Source: Parvularcula sp. LCG005 (lineage in GTDB: Bacteria > Pseudomonadota > Alphaproteobacteria > Caulobacterales > Parvularculaceae). Taken from it: a stretch of DNA of 64,000 nucleotides. The notes below the pieces were generated by a model. That model was not told the DNA's origin, did no database searches, and saw only the letters and a program-made list of their open reading frames with translations. This document shows positions 1-9,095 of this stretch, in pieces; within the stretch, counting starts at the first letter, position 1, and every line of letters starts with the position of its first letter. The translations under genes were made by a program, and so were the position numbers. The DNA lies in the NCBI RefSeq assembly GCF_032930845.1, contig NZ_CP136758.1, forward strand, positions 372,001 to 436,000. Reading direction: 5' to 3'.

Positions 1-479
1 TAGGGGGCCTCGCGACCATCGGCCCAAACCGTCAGATAGGCGGCGGGCGCCTCCACATATTTGTGGGGCGACTCGAGCAGCGTGTCCCCGTAAGCTGCCT
101 TCACTTTGGCGGCCGCGTCGCCGACATGGATACCGCGATCTGATGATATATCGGCACCATCCGTCAGGCTGATCCGGGTGAGCGTACCGGCCTCTACCAT
201 CACCAGAACGCCCGCTGGGGCCTGGTCGGGATGGAAATACATGCATGCTTCGGGATCACCGGTATTCTGCGCGTTGGGGCTGGTCCCAACGAGCGCTGTC
301 AGGTCATTCGCGCTCATGCCGATCCGCATGTCGCCATAACCCTGAGGTGTCAGTGACCTGTCGCTGGTCTCTTCGGTCGTCGCGGCCGCGGAGGAGGAGG
401 ACGCAGAGTCATTCGTGGTCCCGTCACCGCAGGCAGCAAGAGCGAGAAGGGCAAGGAGCGAAAGATGAGTGTGGCGCAT
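1..479 (-). CDS. Putative lipoprotein, 3' end beyond window
   Basis: Partial gene read on the minus strand from an ATG at 477-479 and still open at base 1 (159 codons visible). The product begins with a short hydrophobic stretch ending in a lipobox (LALAAC), then a Ser/Ala/Thr-rich linker, so it is probably a lipid-anchored envelope protein. The rest contains two similar segments, one with GDMRIGMSANDL and one with RGIHVGDAAAKVKAAYG, which resemble the repeated 'G-I-x-x-G' units of small SmpA-like periplasmic proteins. No enzymatic motif is visible. I do not recognise a named family and the C-terminus is missing. Confidence 0.7.
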   Translation of the reverse strand, partial: MRHTHLSLLALLALAACGDGTTNDSASSSSAAATTEETSDRSLTPQGYGDMRIGMSANDLTALVGTSPNAQNTGDPEACMYFHPDQAPAGVLVMVEAGTLTRISLTDGADISSDRGIHVGDAAAKVKAAYGDTLLESPHKYVEAPAAYLTVWADGREAP

Positions 480-538
480 GACTGTCTCCATCAGATCAGG
501 ATGAAACTAGGCCGCGCCCCATTCGGGGAAAGGGTGGG

Positions 539-1015
539 TCAGCCTTCCAGCGCACGCGCCAATTCGTCGAGCTGATCGGCGGCGGCGTTCCATCCCGCCT
601 CAAATCCCATCTCGGCATGATCCTGCATGGCCTTCTCGGTGGGGTGGGCCGCGCCCCAGATCATCCTTGTGCCCCCCTTGCCGTTCTCGGTGATATCGAC
701 GAAGCCCGTCATTTCGAACGGCACGCTATCATTCTCTCTGGAACCGAAGACAAGACGGTGACCCTGCTCAACTTCGAGATACTCGCCCCTATTGTCGAAC
801 TTCTCGCCTGCCGGTCCCTCAAAGACCGTGTCAAAGTGTCCGCCGGGCTCCACATCCAAGGTGGCCGATGTGACGCGCCATGGCTTGGGGCAATACCACT
901 GCATCAGCAGATCGCCTTCGGTCCAGCACCGCCAGATAGTAGCCGGGGAAGACGCAAAGTCCCGCTCGATATGCAGCGTATAGGGCTGCTTCAACAGCTC
1001 TTCAGTGGTCGTCAT
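539..1015 (-). CDS. AHSA1/SRPBCC-fold protein
   Basis: 158 residues, the usual size for the Activator-of-Hsp90-ATPase-1-like branch of the START/SRPBCC fold. The start (HIERDFASSPATIWRCWTEG), a central PGGHFDTVFEGP segment and a C-terminal GWNAAADQLDELA helix match the family pattern; the fold is a hydrophobic cavity that binds small ligands. Its ATG overlaps the stop of the upstream TetR gene by four bases (ATGA), so the two are one transcription unit. Regulation by that repressor is inferred. ArsR partners are more common for this family; a TetR partner is less usual. The ligand is unknown. Confidence 0.85.
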   Translation of the reverse strand: MTTTEELLKQPYTLHIERDFASSPATIWRCWTEGDLLMQWYCPKPWRVTSATLDVEPGGHFDTVFEGPAGEKFDNRGEYLEVEQGHRLVFGSRENDSVPFEMTGFVDITENGKGGTRMIWGAAHPTEKAMQDHAEMGFEAGWNAAADQLDELARALEG

Positions 1016-1635
1016 TTTCTTCTCTCCTGCCTCTGGGGCGTAAACAGAAAATCCAGATAGCGTTTGAGGTGCTCAACGCTTTCCTTGGCGGGGGTGCTGT
1101 CACCCTTCGCCTTTGACAGGATGAAGCCGCCCTGCAGCACTGCCTGCAGGTGTCGGGACAGGCCCGCCGCATCAATCTCGCTATTGCCGGCGTCGTTCAG
1201 CGCAGCGGCAATGTCATCTTCCAGTGTGCTGGCATGGCCGAAGATGGCCTCGGCACAGGCGTCGCGAATGTCCGTACTGCCCTCGTAAATCTCCTGCACC
1301 ATCGTCCCGGCATAGCAGGTGATCTCGGGCAGGGGGCCGTCGAGCAGGGCAATGCGCAGGTCCAGATAAGCGAGCACGCGATCCGCCGCGTTGCTCAGGT
1401 CGTGATAGTCCGCCGCGGCGAACATCGCGCCGGTACCAGTCGCCCAGGCCCGCGCCGCTGCGATGGCCAGTGCGTCCTTGTTCGGGAAATGATGAAAGAA
1501 TGCGCCCTTTGAGACACCCGCGGCGGTGCACAGCTCATTCACGCTGGTCGCCGCATAGCCCTGCTGCCGGAACAGGGTGAGGGCGGCGTCAGTCAGGCGC
1601 GTGGCGGCATCGGCGGGGCGTTCGGTCGTGCTCAT
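1012..1635 (-). CDS. TetR/AcrR family transcriptional regulator
   Basis: 207 residues from the ATG at 1633-1635. The N-terminal TetR helix-turn-helix covers about residues 9-55 (ALTLFRQQGYAATSVNELC, then AGVSKGAFFHHFPNKDAL). The C-terminal ligand-binding half is helical and unassigned. A longer upstream reading frame exists, but this start places a perfect palindrome just upstream of the coding sequence, as expected for an autoregulated repressor. The gene overlaps the following SRPBCC gene by ATGA. It probably represses both genes until an unknown ligand binds. Confidence 0.9.
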   Translation of the reverse strand: MSTTERPADAATRLTDAALTLFRQQGYAATSVNELCTAAGVSKGAFFHHFPNKDALAIAAARAWATGTGAMFAAADYHDLSNAADRVLAYLDLRIALLDGPLPEITCYAGTMVQEIYEGSTDIRDACAEAIFGHASTLEDDIAAALNDAGNSEIDAAGLSRHLQAVLQGGFILSKAKGDSTPAKESVEHLKRYLDFLFTPQRQERRK

Positions 1636-1643
1636 GTCTGAAT

Positions 1644-1665
1644 ACAAACCGACCGGTCGGTTTGT
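1644..1665. promoter_or_regulatory. Perfect 22-bp palindrome, likely TetR operator
   Basis: The two 11-base half sites are exact inverted copies (half site ACAAACCGACC), centred between 1654 and 1655 and lying 9 bases upstream of the TetR start codon. Palindromes with an ACCGACCGGTCGGT core are typical operators of TetR-family repressors. It probably overlaps the promoter of the TetR-SRPBCC operon. Binding is inferred from position and symmetry only. Confidence 0.8.
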
Positions 1666-1881
1666 GTCAAGTAGCGGTGCTGATATTGGGGCTGGAGCTA
1701 TCGGCCAACCTCGAGCCGCGGTGGATAAGTCGCTCCTACCGGCGCCTAAATTCCTTCGTCGCAGAATGCCCACTCCTCGACACTTGGAAGGACAGAAATC
1801 AGGCCAATACAACCGCCTCGACAGCCCTTTCGGCAATCGAGGCGGCGGTGTATTCTAGCTCTCATTTCTCAGGACACACCT

Positions 1882-2235
1882 GTGCTTCAACTCTTATTCA
1901 TACTCATTGTCTGTGCCGTATTTTCTACGGGCCTACTGTTTGTAACGGCCCTCGGTGCATTGGTCGGTCTCTTGAAGCCGTCCAGAGAGACGTGGTTGCT
2001 CCTTATTCCCTCGGGTGTAATGTTGATTTACATCTTGATCGGATATGTCGCTGCTACTGCCAAATGGAGCTGGCCTTCGGATGTCGACTGGCTGATTTTA
2101 GTATTCGCTGTCCTTCCCTTCTTGCTATCGTTTGCAGCAGCGACACTACTGTCGCCTGTCGTCCTCTATCTTTTGATCGTCGGTGAAATGAGCCGGCGTA
2201 TGAGTAAACCTGCGCCCTGTCCCCCTCCCTTGTGA
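1882..2235 (+). CDS. Small hypothetical membrane protein
   Basis: 117 residues from a GTG start. Three hydrophobic segments (about residues 2-30, 38-60 and 70-101) make it an integral inner-membrane protein, ending in a short charged and proline-rich tail. I recognise no family. Base composition is visibly more AT-rich than the flanking genes, and the 246 bases before it hold no gene, so it may be an accessory or acquired gene. It ends just before the thiC riboswitch. Its reality rests on the continuous hydrophobic pattern; homologue conservation is untested. Confidence 0.5.
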   Translation: MLQLLFILIVCAVFSTGLLFVTALGALVGLLKPSRETWLLLIPSGVMLIYILIGYVAATAKWSWPSDVDWLILVFAVLPFLLSFAAATLLSPVVLYLLIVGEMSRRMSKPAPCPPPL

Positions 2236-2261
2236 CGCCCCTATCGCTCTGCTAGGGCGAA

Positions 2262-4309
<2,048 letters not shown>

Positions 4310-4311
4310 GG

Positions 4312-4887
4312 GTGATCAGCACGGGTGCCATTTCTGGTAATGCGATTTCCTCTCAAGGTGAGGTCGCAGGCCTAATTCCGTCCAACATCGATGAGAGCGA
4401 CTTCAAGAGTCGCTTTCAAAAGATTTTAGATGAAGCTCAGTCTCTGCGCGCGAAAGTCATAATGGGACACATCCTCATTGAGGATGAGATGCTCTTAGCC
4501 TGCAGGAGTCGAATCCCTCCGTACATTGATCTGAAGGGATGGAAATACCCCAACATATTGACTTTGTTCGTTGCCCTTTACCGGCCAGACGACTGGTGGT
4601 CGGAGACCGATGAGGAGGGGCGCGGGCGTTTCGTTAGGTTTCACACCGCGGCATATGAATATAACAGGGTAAGAAACGAGCTTGCGCACAGATTCGATGG
4701 GCGACACAAAAATATACAGAATGGCCTCGATAAATTGATAGGTTGGCAATTTTCGAAGACTGACAAAGCTCAACGTCTGCAAACTAGGGTAGAAGTGCCT
4801 TTAAAGGCATCTATGACAGATGGCGATAAAATAGGTGTATTTGTATACAGTCTTGCATCTAGGATCAGAGGTTTTAAGCAAGGGTAA
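4312..4887 (+). CDS. HEPN-motif hypothetical protein
   Basis: 191 residues from a GTG two bases after the thiC stop, with AGGAG inside the end of thiC as ribosome-binding site. The region NRVRNELAHRF contains R-x4-H (R121, H126) with N after R, the signature of HEPN/DUF4145-like helical domains, many of which are RNases or partners in toxin-antitoxin and defence systems. No membrane segment or signal peptide is seen. It is distinctly more AT-rich than thiC and is followed by a large palindromic repeat, suggesting an accessory insertion. There is no adjacent MNT-type nucleotidyltransferase partner. RNase function is only inferred. Confidence 0.65.
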   Translation: MISTGAISGNAISSQGEVAGLIPSNIDESDFKSRFQKILDEAQSLRAKVIMGHILIEDEMLLACRSRIPPYIDLKGWKYPNILTLFVALYRPDDWWSETDEEGRGRFVRFHTAAYEYNRVRNELAHRFDGRHKNIQNGLDKLIGWQFSKTDKAQRLQTRVEVPLKASMTDGDKIGVFVYSLASRIRGFKQG

Positions 4888-4898
4888 TTTCAGTTCTT

Positions 4899-5011
4899 GT
4901 CACCCCGGCAAGCCCGAAGGGCGCATGCCGGGGTCCATCACTCAATCTCTCCGCCTACGGAGTGTCTGTTGCTGGGTGATGGACCCCGGGACGCTTGGCG
5001 CCCGGGGTGAC
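4899..5011. repeat. Large imperfect palindromic repeat
   Basis: Two arms, GTCACCCCGG...GGGGTCCATCAC (4899-4941) and GTGATGGACCCC...CCGGGGTGAC (4976-5011), are largely complementary and would form a long cruciform or RNA hairpin; internal sub-hairpins occur within each arm. Such GC-rich intergenic palindromes are a common dispersed repeat type in alphaproteobacteria. No second copy is obvious in this window. It separates the HEPN gene from the convergent gene at 5056 and could act as a bidirectional transcription end. Confidence 0.75.
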
Positions 5012-5055
5012 GAGAGGGAGGCTAAACGCGGCTGTTAGACAGAGACAACGTCTTC

Positions 5056-5316
5056 TTACCGCGACACGATCTTGTTGAAGGTGCTGTTGTCGTTATCCGG
5101 CTGGTAGAGGAGGGCGAGCTTGTTCTCGTCAAAGATGGCGAACCATTCGTCCCAGGAACATTGCTCCAGCCCCTCATTGTCCCGGCCAAAATCAAGACGA
5201 AGAATACCTTCGCCCATTTCGCCGCCGGTCTCCTCCACCTTGGCGGGGACGGCGTCGTGGCGCTCGGCCCATTGGCGGATATCGGTATGGCTGGTCGTGG
5301 TCATGCTGTCGCTCAT
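5056..5316 (-). CDS. Conserved small hypothetical protein
   Basis: 86 residues. The pattern TDIRQWAERHDAVPAKV, then GILRLDFG, CSWDEWFAIFDENKLALLYQ and a C-terminal STFNKIVSR matches a widespread family of about 70-95 residue proteins. From memory, members have sometimes carried the name '1,4-alpha-glucan branching enzyme' in databases although they contain no glycosidase domain. The function is unknown and the protein is probably cytosolic. An ATG at residue 5 is an alternative start. It is transcribed towards the palindromic repeat. Confidence 0.8.
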   Translation of the reverse strand: MSDSMTTTSHTDIRQWAERHDAVPAKVEETGGEMGEGILRLDFGRDNEGLEQCSWDEWFAIFDENKLALLYQPDNDNSTFNKIVSR

Positions 5317-5449
5317 GGCGGATCTCCTTCTTGGCTATCAATGGGGAACGGGTGAAGCGCCTGTCCCGTTCCCTGCGACAAGGGCAACCGGGAACGAGTG
5401 TCAGAGGGCGGCGTTGCTGTGGTGTCTGAAAGCGCCAACGGAGAGACGC

Positions 5450-6061
5450 ATGTCCAGCATATTTACCCGACTAGGCGCCATGTTTTCCCATGTCGTGACG
5501 CCCAAGGCCGCCCGTGAGGAGAACGAAAGCCCTGCCTACACCGTCGTTCTGAACGATGGTGAGTTTGAGGTGCGCGATTATCCCGCCATGCTTGTGGCCG
5601 AGGTCACCTGCGAGGGCGAGCGCGGAAGCGCCGAGACCGACGGCTTCAAGAAGTTGTTCGCCTTCATTGAGGGCAAACAGCGGGAGGGGGGAGAAATCAG
5701 CATGACGACTCCCGTCTTCCATCTGCCGCACTACGCCTCGATCACAGAGCCGGCGCTTGATCGCCGGGGGCGCACGACCGTGCGGTTCATGATGCCCTCG
5801 CATTTCACACGCAATACGCTGCCCAAGCCGGAAAGTGACGACATTCGCATTGTCGAAATTGCGCCCGCGCGGATGGCGTCGCATCAATTCACCGGTGTTG
5901 CGGACGACGAAACGGTCGCGAAAAAGACAGCCGCCTTGCATGCCTGGCTGAAGGGGCAGGGCCTGACCGACGCCGGTCAGGTGCAGTTCGCGATTTATGA
6001 TCCGCCGTTCACGCCGCCTCCGGCCCGCCGCAACGAGATTCTCGTGCCCTTGGTCGCTTGA
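5450..6061 (+). CDS. SOUL-family heme-binding-like protein
   Basis: 203 residues from the ATG at 5450, with GGAG seven bases upstream; the frame is open further upstream but has no better start. The SOUL/HBP pattern is present: YTVVLNDGEFEVRDYPAMLVAEV, F-KKLFAFIEGKQ, ISMTTPVFH and the C-terminal AIYDPPFTPPPARRNEILVPL. Family members bind heme or tetrapyrroles, but bacterial roles are poorly defined. No signal peptide is visible. It is followed closely by a kinase-like gene on the same strand. Confidence 0.9.
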   Translation: MSSIFTRLGAMFSHVVTPKAAREENESPAYTVVLNDGEFEVRDYPAMLVAEVTCEGERGSAETDGFKKLFAFIEGKQREGGEISMTTPVFHLPHYASITEPALDRRGRTTVRFMMPSHFTRNTLPKPESDDIRIVEIAPARMASHQFTGVADDETVAKKTAALHAWLKGQGLTDAGQVQFAIYDPPFTPPPARRNEILVPLVA

Positions 6062-6092
6062 CCTGCAGCGGCCTGATGGCAACTCTGCCGGA

Positions 6093-6938
6093 ATGGATAT
6101 CGGTCAACAGCTCGGCAGCGAAATTGTCGCCTCTCAATTTCTGGGTCAGGGGACGTCAGGGGCAGGAACGGTCCTGACCCGCCACGATCTGGCCGACGGT
6201 CGCAGCGTCGTGACCAAGGAAGATGGGACCGGCGGTCTGGAGCCAGAAGCGCACATGCTGCGATATCTGGCTGATAAATCGTCTCTGCCCGTGCCTCACC
6301 TCTGGTATGCCGACGATCATGTCATCGTCATGGATTACCTGCCCGGCGGCGAGGGCGTGTCGGGGAACAGCGACGTCGAAGTGGCGGACGCGATCGCCGC
6401 ACTGCACAGCATCGGCACAGACAATTACGGATTTGACCGCGATACGCTGATCGGTCCCCTGCAGCAGCCAAATGAATGGACATCAGACTGGTGGACGTTT
6501 TTCGGCGAGCAACGATTGTCCTACATGGCCAATCTGTGCGTAGAAGCAGGACGAGCGGATATCAGGCTGGTCGCGCGGGTGGAAGAATTGGCGGCGCGAC
6601 TGCCCGAGCTGCTTGACGCGCCCCGGCCACCGGGGCTCGTACACGGGGATCTATGGGGCGGAAATATTCTGTGTTCTGATGGACGACTGTCGGGTTTTAT
6701 CGATCCGGCCATCTGCTTTGCCGATCCCGAAATGGATCTTGCCTACGGCACGCTTTTCGGCACATTGGGACCACAGTTTTTTGAGCGCTACGCTGATCAT
6801 CATCCGCTGTCCGCTGATTTTTGGGCGGCGCGCCGCGATATCTATAATCTCTGGCCGCTGCTGGTCCATGTTCGATTGTTCGGCGGACATTACCTTGGTG
6901 AAGTAACGGCCATTCTCAGACGTTATGGTGCGCACTGA
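6093..6938 (+). CDS. Fructosamine kinase / APH-family phosphotransferase
   Basis: 281 residues from the ATG at 6093, 31 bases after the SOUL stop. It has the kinase-like fold of the fructosamine-3-kinase/aminoglycoside phosphotransferase group: the catalytic loop HGDLWGGN (H184, D186), the metal-binding FIDPA, and ADPEMDLAYGTLFG. Family members phosphorylate sugars attached to protein amines, starting repair of glycation. An aminoglycoside substrate is less likely given the WGGN and DPEMDLA motifs. Its stop overlaps the next ATG (TGATG), indicating translational coupling. Confidence 0.88.
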   Translation: MDIGQQLGSEIVASQFLGQGTSGAGTVLTRHDLADGRSVVTKEDGTGGLEPEAHMLRYLADKSSLPVPHLWYADDHVIVMDYLPGGEGVSGNSDVEVADAIAALHSIGTDNYGFDRDTLIGPLQQPNEWTSDWWTFFGEQRLSYMANLCVEAGRADIRLVARVEELAARLPELLDAPRPPGLVHGDLWGGNILCSDGRLSGFIDPAICFADPEMDLAYGTLFGTLGPQFFERYADHHPLSADFWAARRDIYNLWPLLVHVRLFGGHYLGEVTAILRRYGAH

Positions 6939-7525
6939 TGTTGATCGAAGTGCACAAGGGGACAGCGATAGAGCGTCTCATTCCCGATCTTTCTGCGCTT
7001 CGCGTGCAGGTCTTTGCGGAATGGCCCTACCTTTATGAAGGGAGTGCGGCGCAGGAGGAAAAATATCTCCATGGCTTTGCCCAGGCGACGGATGCGGTCC
7101 TTGTGACCGCTTCCATTAGTGACAGGATTGTTGGTGCGGCAACCGGCTGTGCGTTCACAGAGCATACCGATGCCAGGAAGGCGGATCTGTCCCATGCGCC
7201 ATTTGCGCCGACCAAGACATTTTATTGTGCTGAGAGCGTCCTCTTGCCTGATTGGCGCGGCCATGGCGTTGGACATGCGTTTTTCGATGCTCGTGAAGAT
7301 CACGCCAAGGCGTGCGGCTATCATTCGTCAGTGTTCTGTGCGGTGGAGCGGCCTTCAGATCATCCGCTCAAACCGGCAGGCGCAAGAGCGTTGGCGCCGT
7401 TCTGGGAAGGGCGAGGCTACCGGCGGCTGGATGGCGTGACCACCACAATGGACTGGCGCGACCGTGGTGATCTCGCAGAAACGGTCAAGACACTGACCTT
7501 CTGGGGTCGGCATCTGAATACATAA
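6938..7525 (+). CDS. GNAT-family N-acetyltransferase
   Basis: 195 residues, start overlapping the kinase stop by one base. The acetyl-CoA-binding region is seen in the AESVLLPDWRGHGVGHAFFD segment (R/Q-x-x-G-x-G/A-like loop), followed by an alpha-helix and a C-terminal FWEGRGYRRLDGV segment that fits the GNAT core. The substrate is unknown; coupling with a fructosamine-kinase-like gene hints at small-molecule or protein-amine modification, which is inference. It ends three bases before the stem of a strong hairpin at 7528. Confidence 0.8.
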   Translation: MLIEVHKGTAIERLIPDLSALRVQVFAEWPYLYEGSAAQEEKYLHGFAQATDAVLVTASISDRIVGAATGCAFTEHTDARKADLSHAPFAPTKTFYCAESVLLPDWRGHGVGHAFFDAREDHAKACGYHSSVFCAVERPSDHPLKPAGARALAPFWEGRGYRRLDGVTTTMDWRDRGDLAETVKTLTFWGRHLNT

Positions 7526-7557
7526 AAGCCGGCGCCACCCGAGGGAGTGGCGCCGGC
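7524..7557 (-). terminator. Rho-independent terminator
   Basis: Perfect 11-bp stem GCCGGCGCCAC/GTGGCGCCGGC with an 8-base loop. Read on the minus strand it is followed by TTTT, so it ends the PRC-barrel transcript; it may also slow transcription of the convergent GNAT gene. Confidence 0.85.
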
Positions 7558-7582
7558 GATCCAAGTCCTGAGGGATTAGGAC

Positions 7583-7912
7583 TTAGACGTAGTAGGAGTC
7601 GACGCTGGAGCGGAATGCCGCGTCGGCAAAGTTTGGCCAGTGGTCCTTGTCAAAACCAGGGGCGTCTTTCAGGCGTTCCTTCTCAACGTTCAGTACCATG
7701 CATTCATTTTCACGGTCGACGTTGAAAGATTTAAATGGGACGGCGAAATATTTGTCGCCCATACCCAGGAAACCGCCGAAAGACAGGACCGCATATTCGA
7801 CCTGACCGGTTTCCGTATCGATCATCAGATCTTTGATCTCGCCCAGGTCTTCGCCTGCGGCGTTGCGGACAGAATCGTGATTGATAGACGATGAAGACAG
7901 TAGCATAGCCAT
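7583..7912 (-). CDS. PRC-barrel domain protein
   Basis: 109 residues from the ATG at 7910-7912, with a strong AGGAGG six bases upstream; the longer upstream frame lacks such a site. The PRC-barrel pattern is clear: VRNAAGEDLGEIKDLMIDTETGQVEYAVLSFGG, GMGDKYFAVPF and LDVE-like LNVEKERLKDAPGFD. PRC-barrel proteins form small beta-barrels, and stand-alone alphaproteobacterial versions are often stress-associated. Here the protein is soluble and ends in a short RSSVDSYYV tail. It is monocistronic, closed by the hairpin at 7524-7557. Confidence 0.9.
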   Translation of the reverse strand: MAMLLSSSSINHDSVRNAAGEDLGEIKDLMIDTETGQVEYAVLSFGGFLGMGDKYFAVPFKSFNVDRENECMVLNVEKERLKDAPGFDKDHWPNFADAAFRSSVDSYYV

Positions 7913-8089
7913 GGGGGGCCTCCTTGATTGTCTGTAGGCGGAATTCGTTTTTCCGCCTTCTGATAACCAAACGTAGCCTGCGGCATTCCGTTCCCAAGCC
8001 GCGTATGAAATAGCGGCACATTTCAGGGCTGTCATGTTCACTGCCCGGCGCCTATAATGGCGTTGCGGCAAAGTGACGGGGCGCAGTTG

Positions 8090-8932
8090 ATGATGACGGA
8101 CAAGCGGTCCGATGACACGGTATCGCCCTATGGGCATTACCGACCTGCGCCAGGTCAGCGGGCGCTCCTGTCAATCAGTCGTCATTTGCCAACGTGGGAG
8201 CCGACCTATCGTCTCGCGCTCAGTTTGCAAAAGCCTCTGCTCGCGTCCATGACCGGTCCTCTTGATGTTGAGACCTTCGGGGCAAAGATCCGATTCCACC
8301 CCTGGCAGAATGTCTGCGAGCGCCGGGCGCTTCTGACCCCGGAAAGATTCGACCCCCATGAAAGGGCGGCGCTGCGCGCTGCGCTTCCCGAGGGCGGTAC
8401 ATTCGTTGATCTTGGGGCCAATGTCGGTCTTTACACGGTCGAGATGGCGGGCCTTGTCGGTCCAGGCGGTCGCGTCGTGTCTGTTGAGCCGCAGAAGCGG
8501 ATCTTCAATCGCCTTGCTTTCAATTGCCGCTCCAATGGCTTTGATCATGTCCGGCTGCACAATATTGGCGTGTCGGACGAGGCAGGCGAGCTCAATCTCT
8601 ACGAGAACGCCGAGAATTGTGGGGAGGCCACAATGGCCATTCCCGACAAGATGGCGGGCGCCTGCAGCGTGGTACCTGTGCGGCCGCTGCTCGATATTCT
8701 GCGCGACGACGGGGTGACGACTGTCGATGCGCTGAAAATCGATATTGAGGGACACGAGGACAGGGCGATGGCCCCCTTCATGAAGGGGGCAGAGGAGACG
8801 CTTTTGCCGAAGGTCATCGTGGCGGAGAACTCCATTCACCATTGGTCGATCGACTGGCTCGCGTTGGCGGCGGACCGTGATTACCGCATCGTCCGGCAGG
8901 ACCGGCGAAATCTCATTCTTCAGCGCGGCTGA
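8090..8932 (+). CDS. FkbM-family SAM-dependent methyltransferase
   Basis: About 280 residues from the ATG pair at 8090/8093; an earlier in-frame ATG at 8057 is possible. Motif I of Rossmann methyltransferases is present as FVDLGANVGLYTVEMA, followed by acidic VVSVEPQKRIF, and DALKIDIEGHEDRAM fits the FkbM region. FkbM proteins O-methylate natural products or cell-surface sugars. The gene lies 163 bases before a HAD-UbiA/glycosyltransferase operon on the same strand, so modification of an envelope glycan is plausible but not shown. Confidence 0.87.
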   Translation: MMTDKRSDDTVSPYGHYRPAPGQRALLSISRHLPTWEPTYRLALSLQKPLLASMTGPLDVETFGAKIRFHPWQNVCERRALLTPERFDPHERAALRAALPEGGTFVDLGANVGLYTVEMAGLVGPGGRVVSVEPQKRIFNRLAFNCRSNGFDHVRLHNIGVSDEAGELNLYENAENCGEATMAIPDKMAGACSVVPVRPLLDILRDDGVTTVDALKIDIEGHEDRAMAPFMKGAEETLLPKVIVAENSIHHWSIDWLALAADRDYRIVRQDRRNLILQRG

Positions 8933-9095
8933 AAAAGGTAAATTAAGACCTGCTGTTGCATGCTTGTCGAAAACGTCCATCAATGGCATTGCCGCAGTGC
9001 AGCATCGTGATTTTCAAGATGACGGGATTGCGCAACGCCGACCATTGATATGCAAGCAGGGCAGGCACGCCGCCATCGCCCTCGGAGTAGACTGA

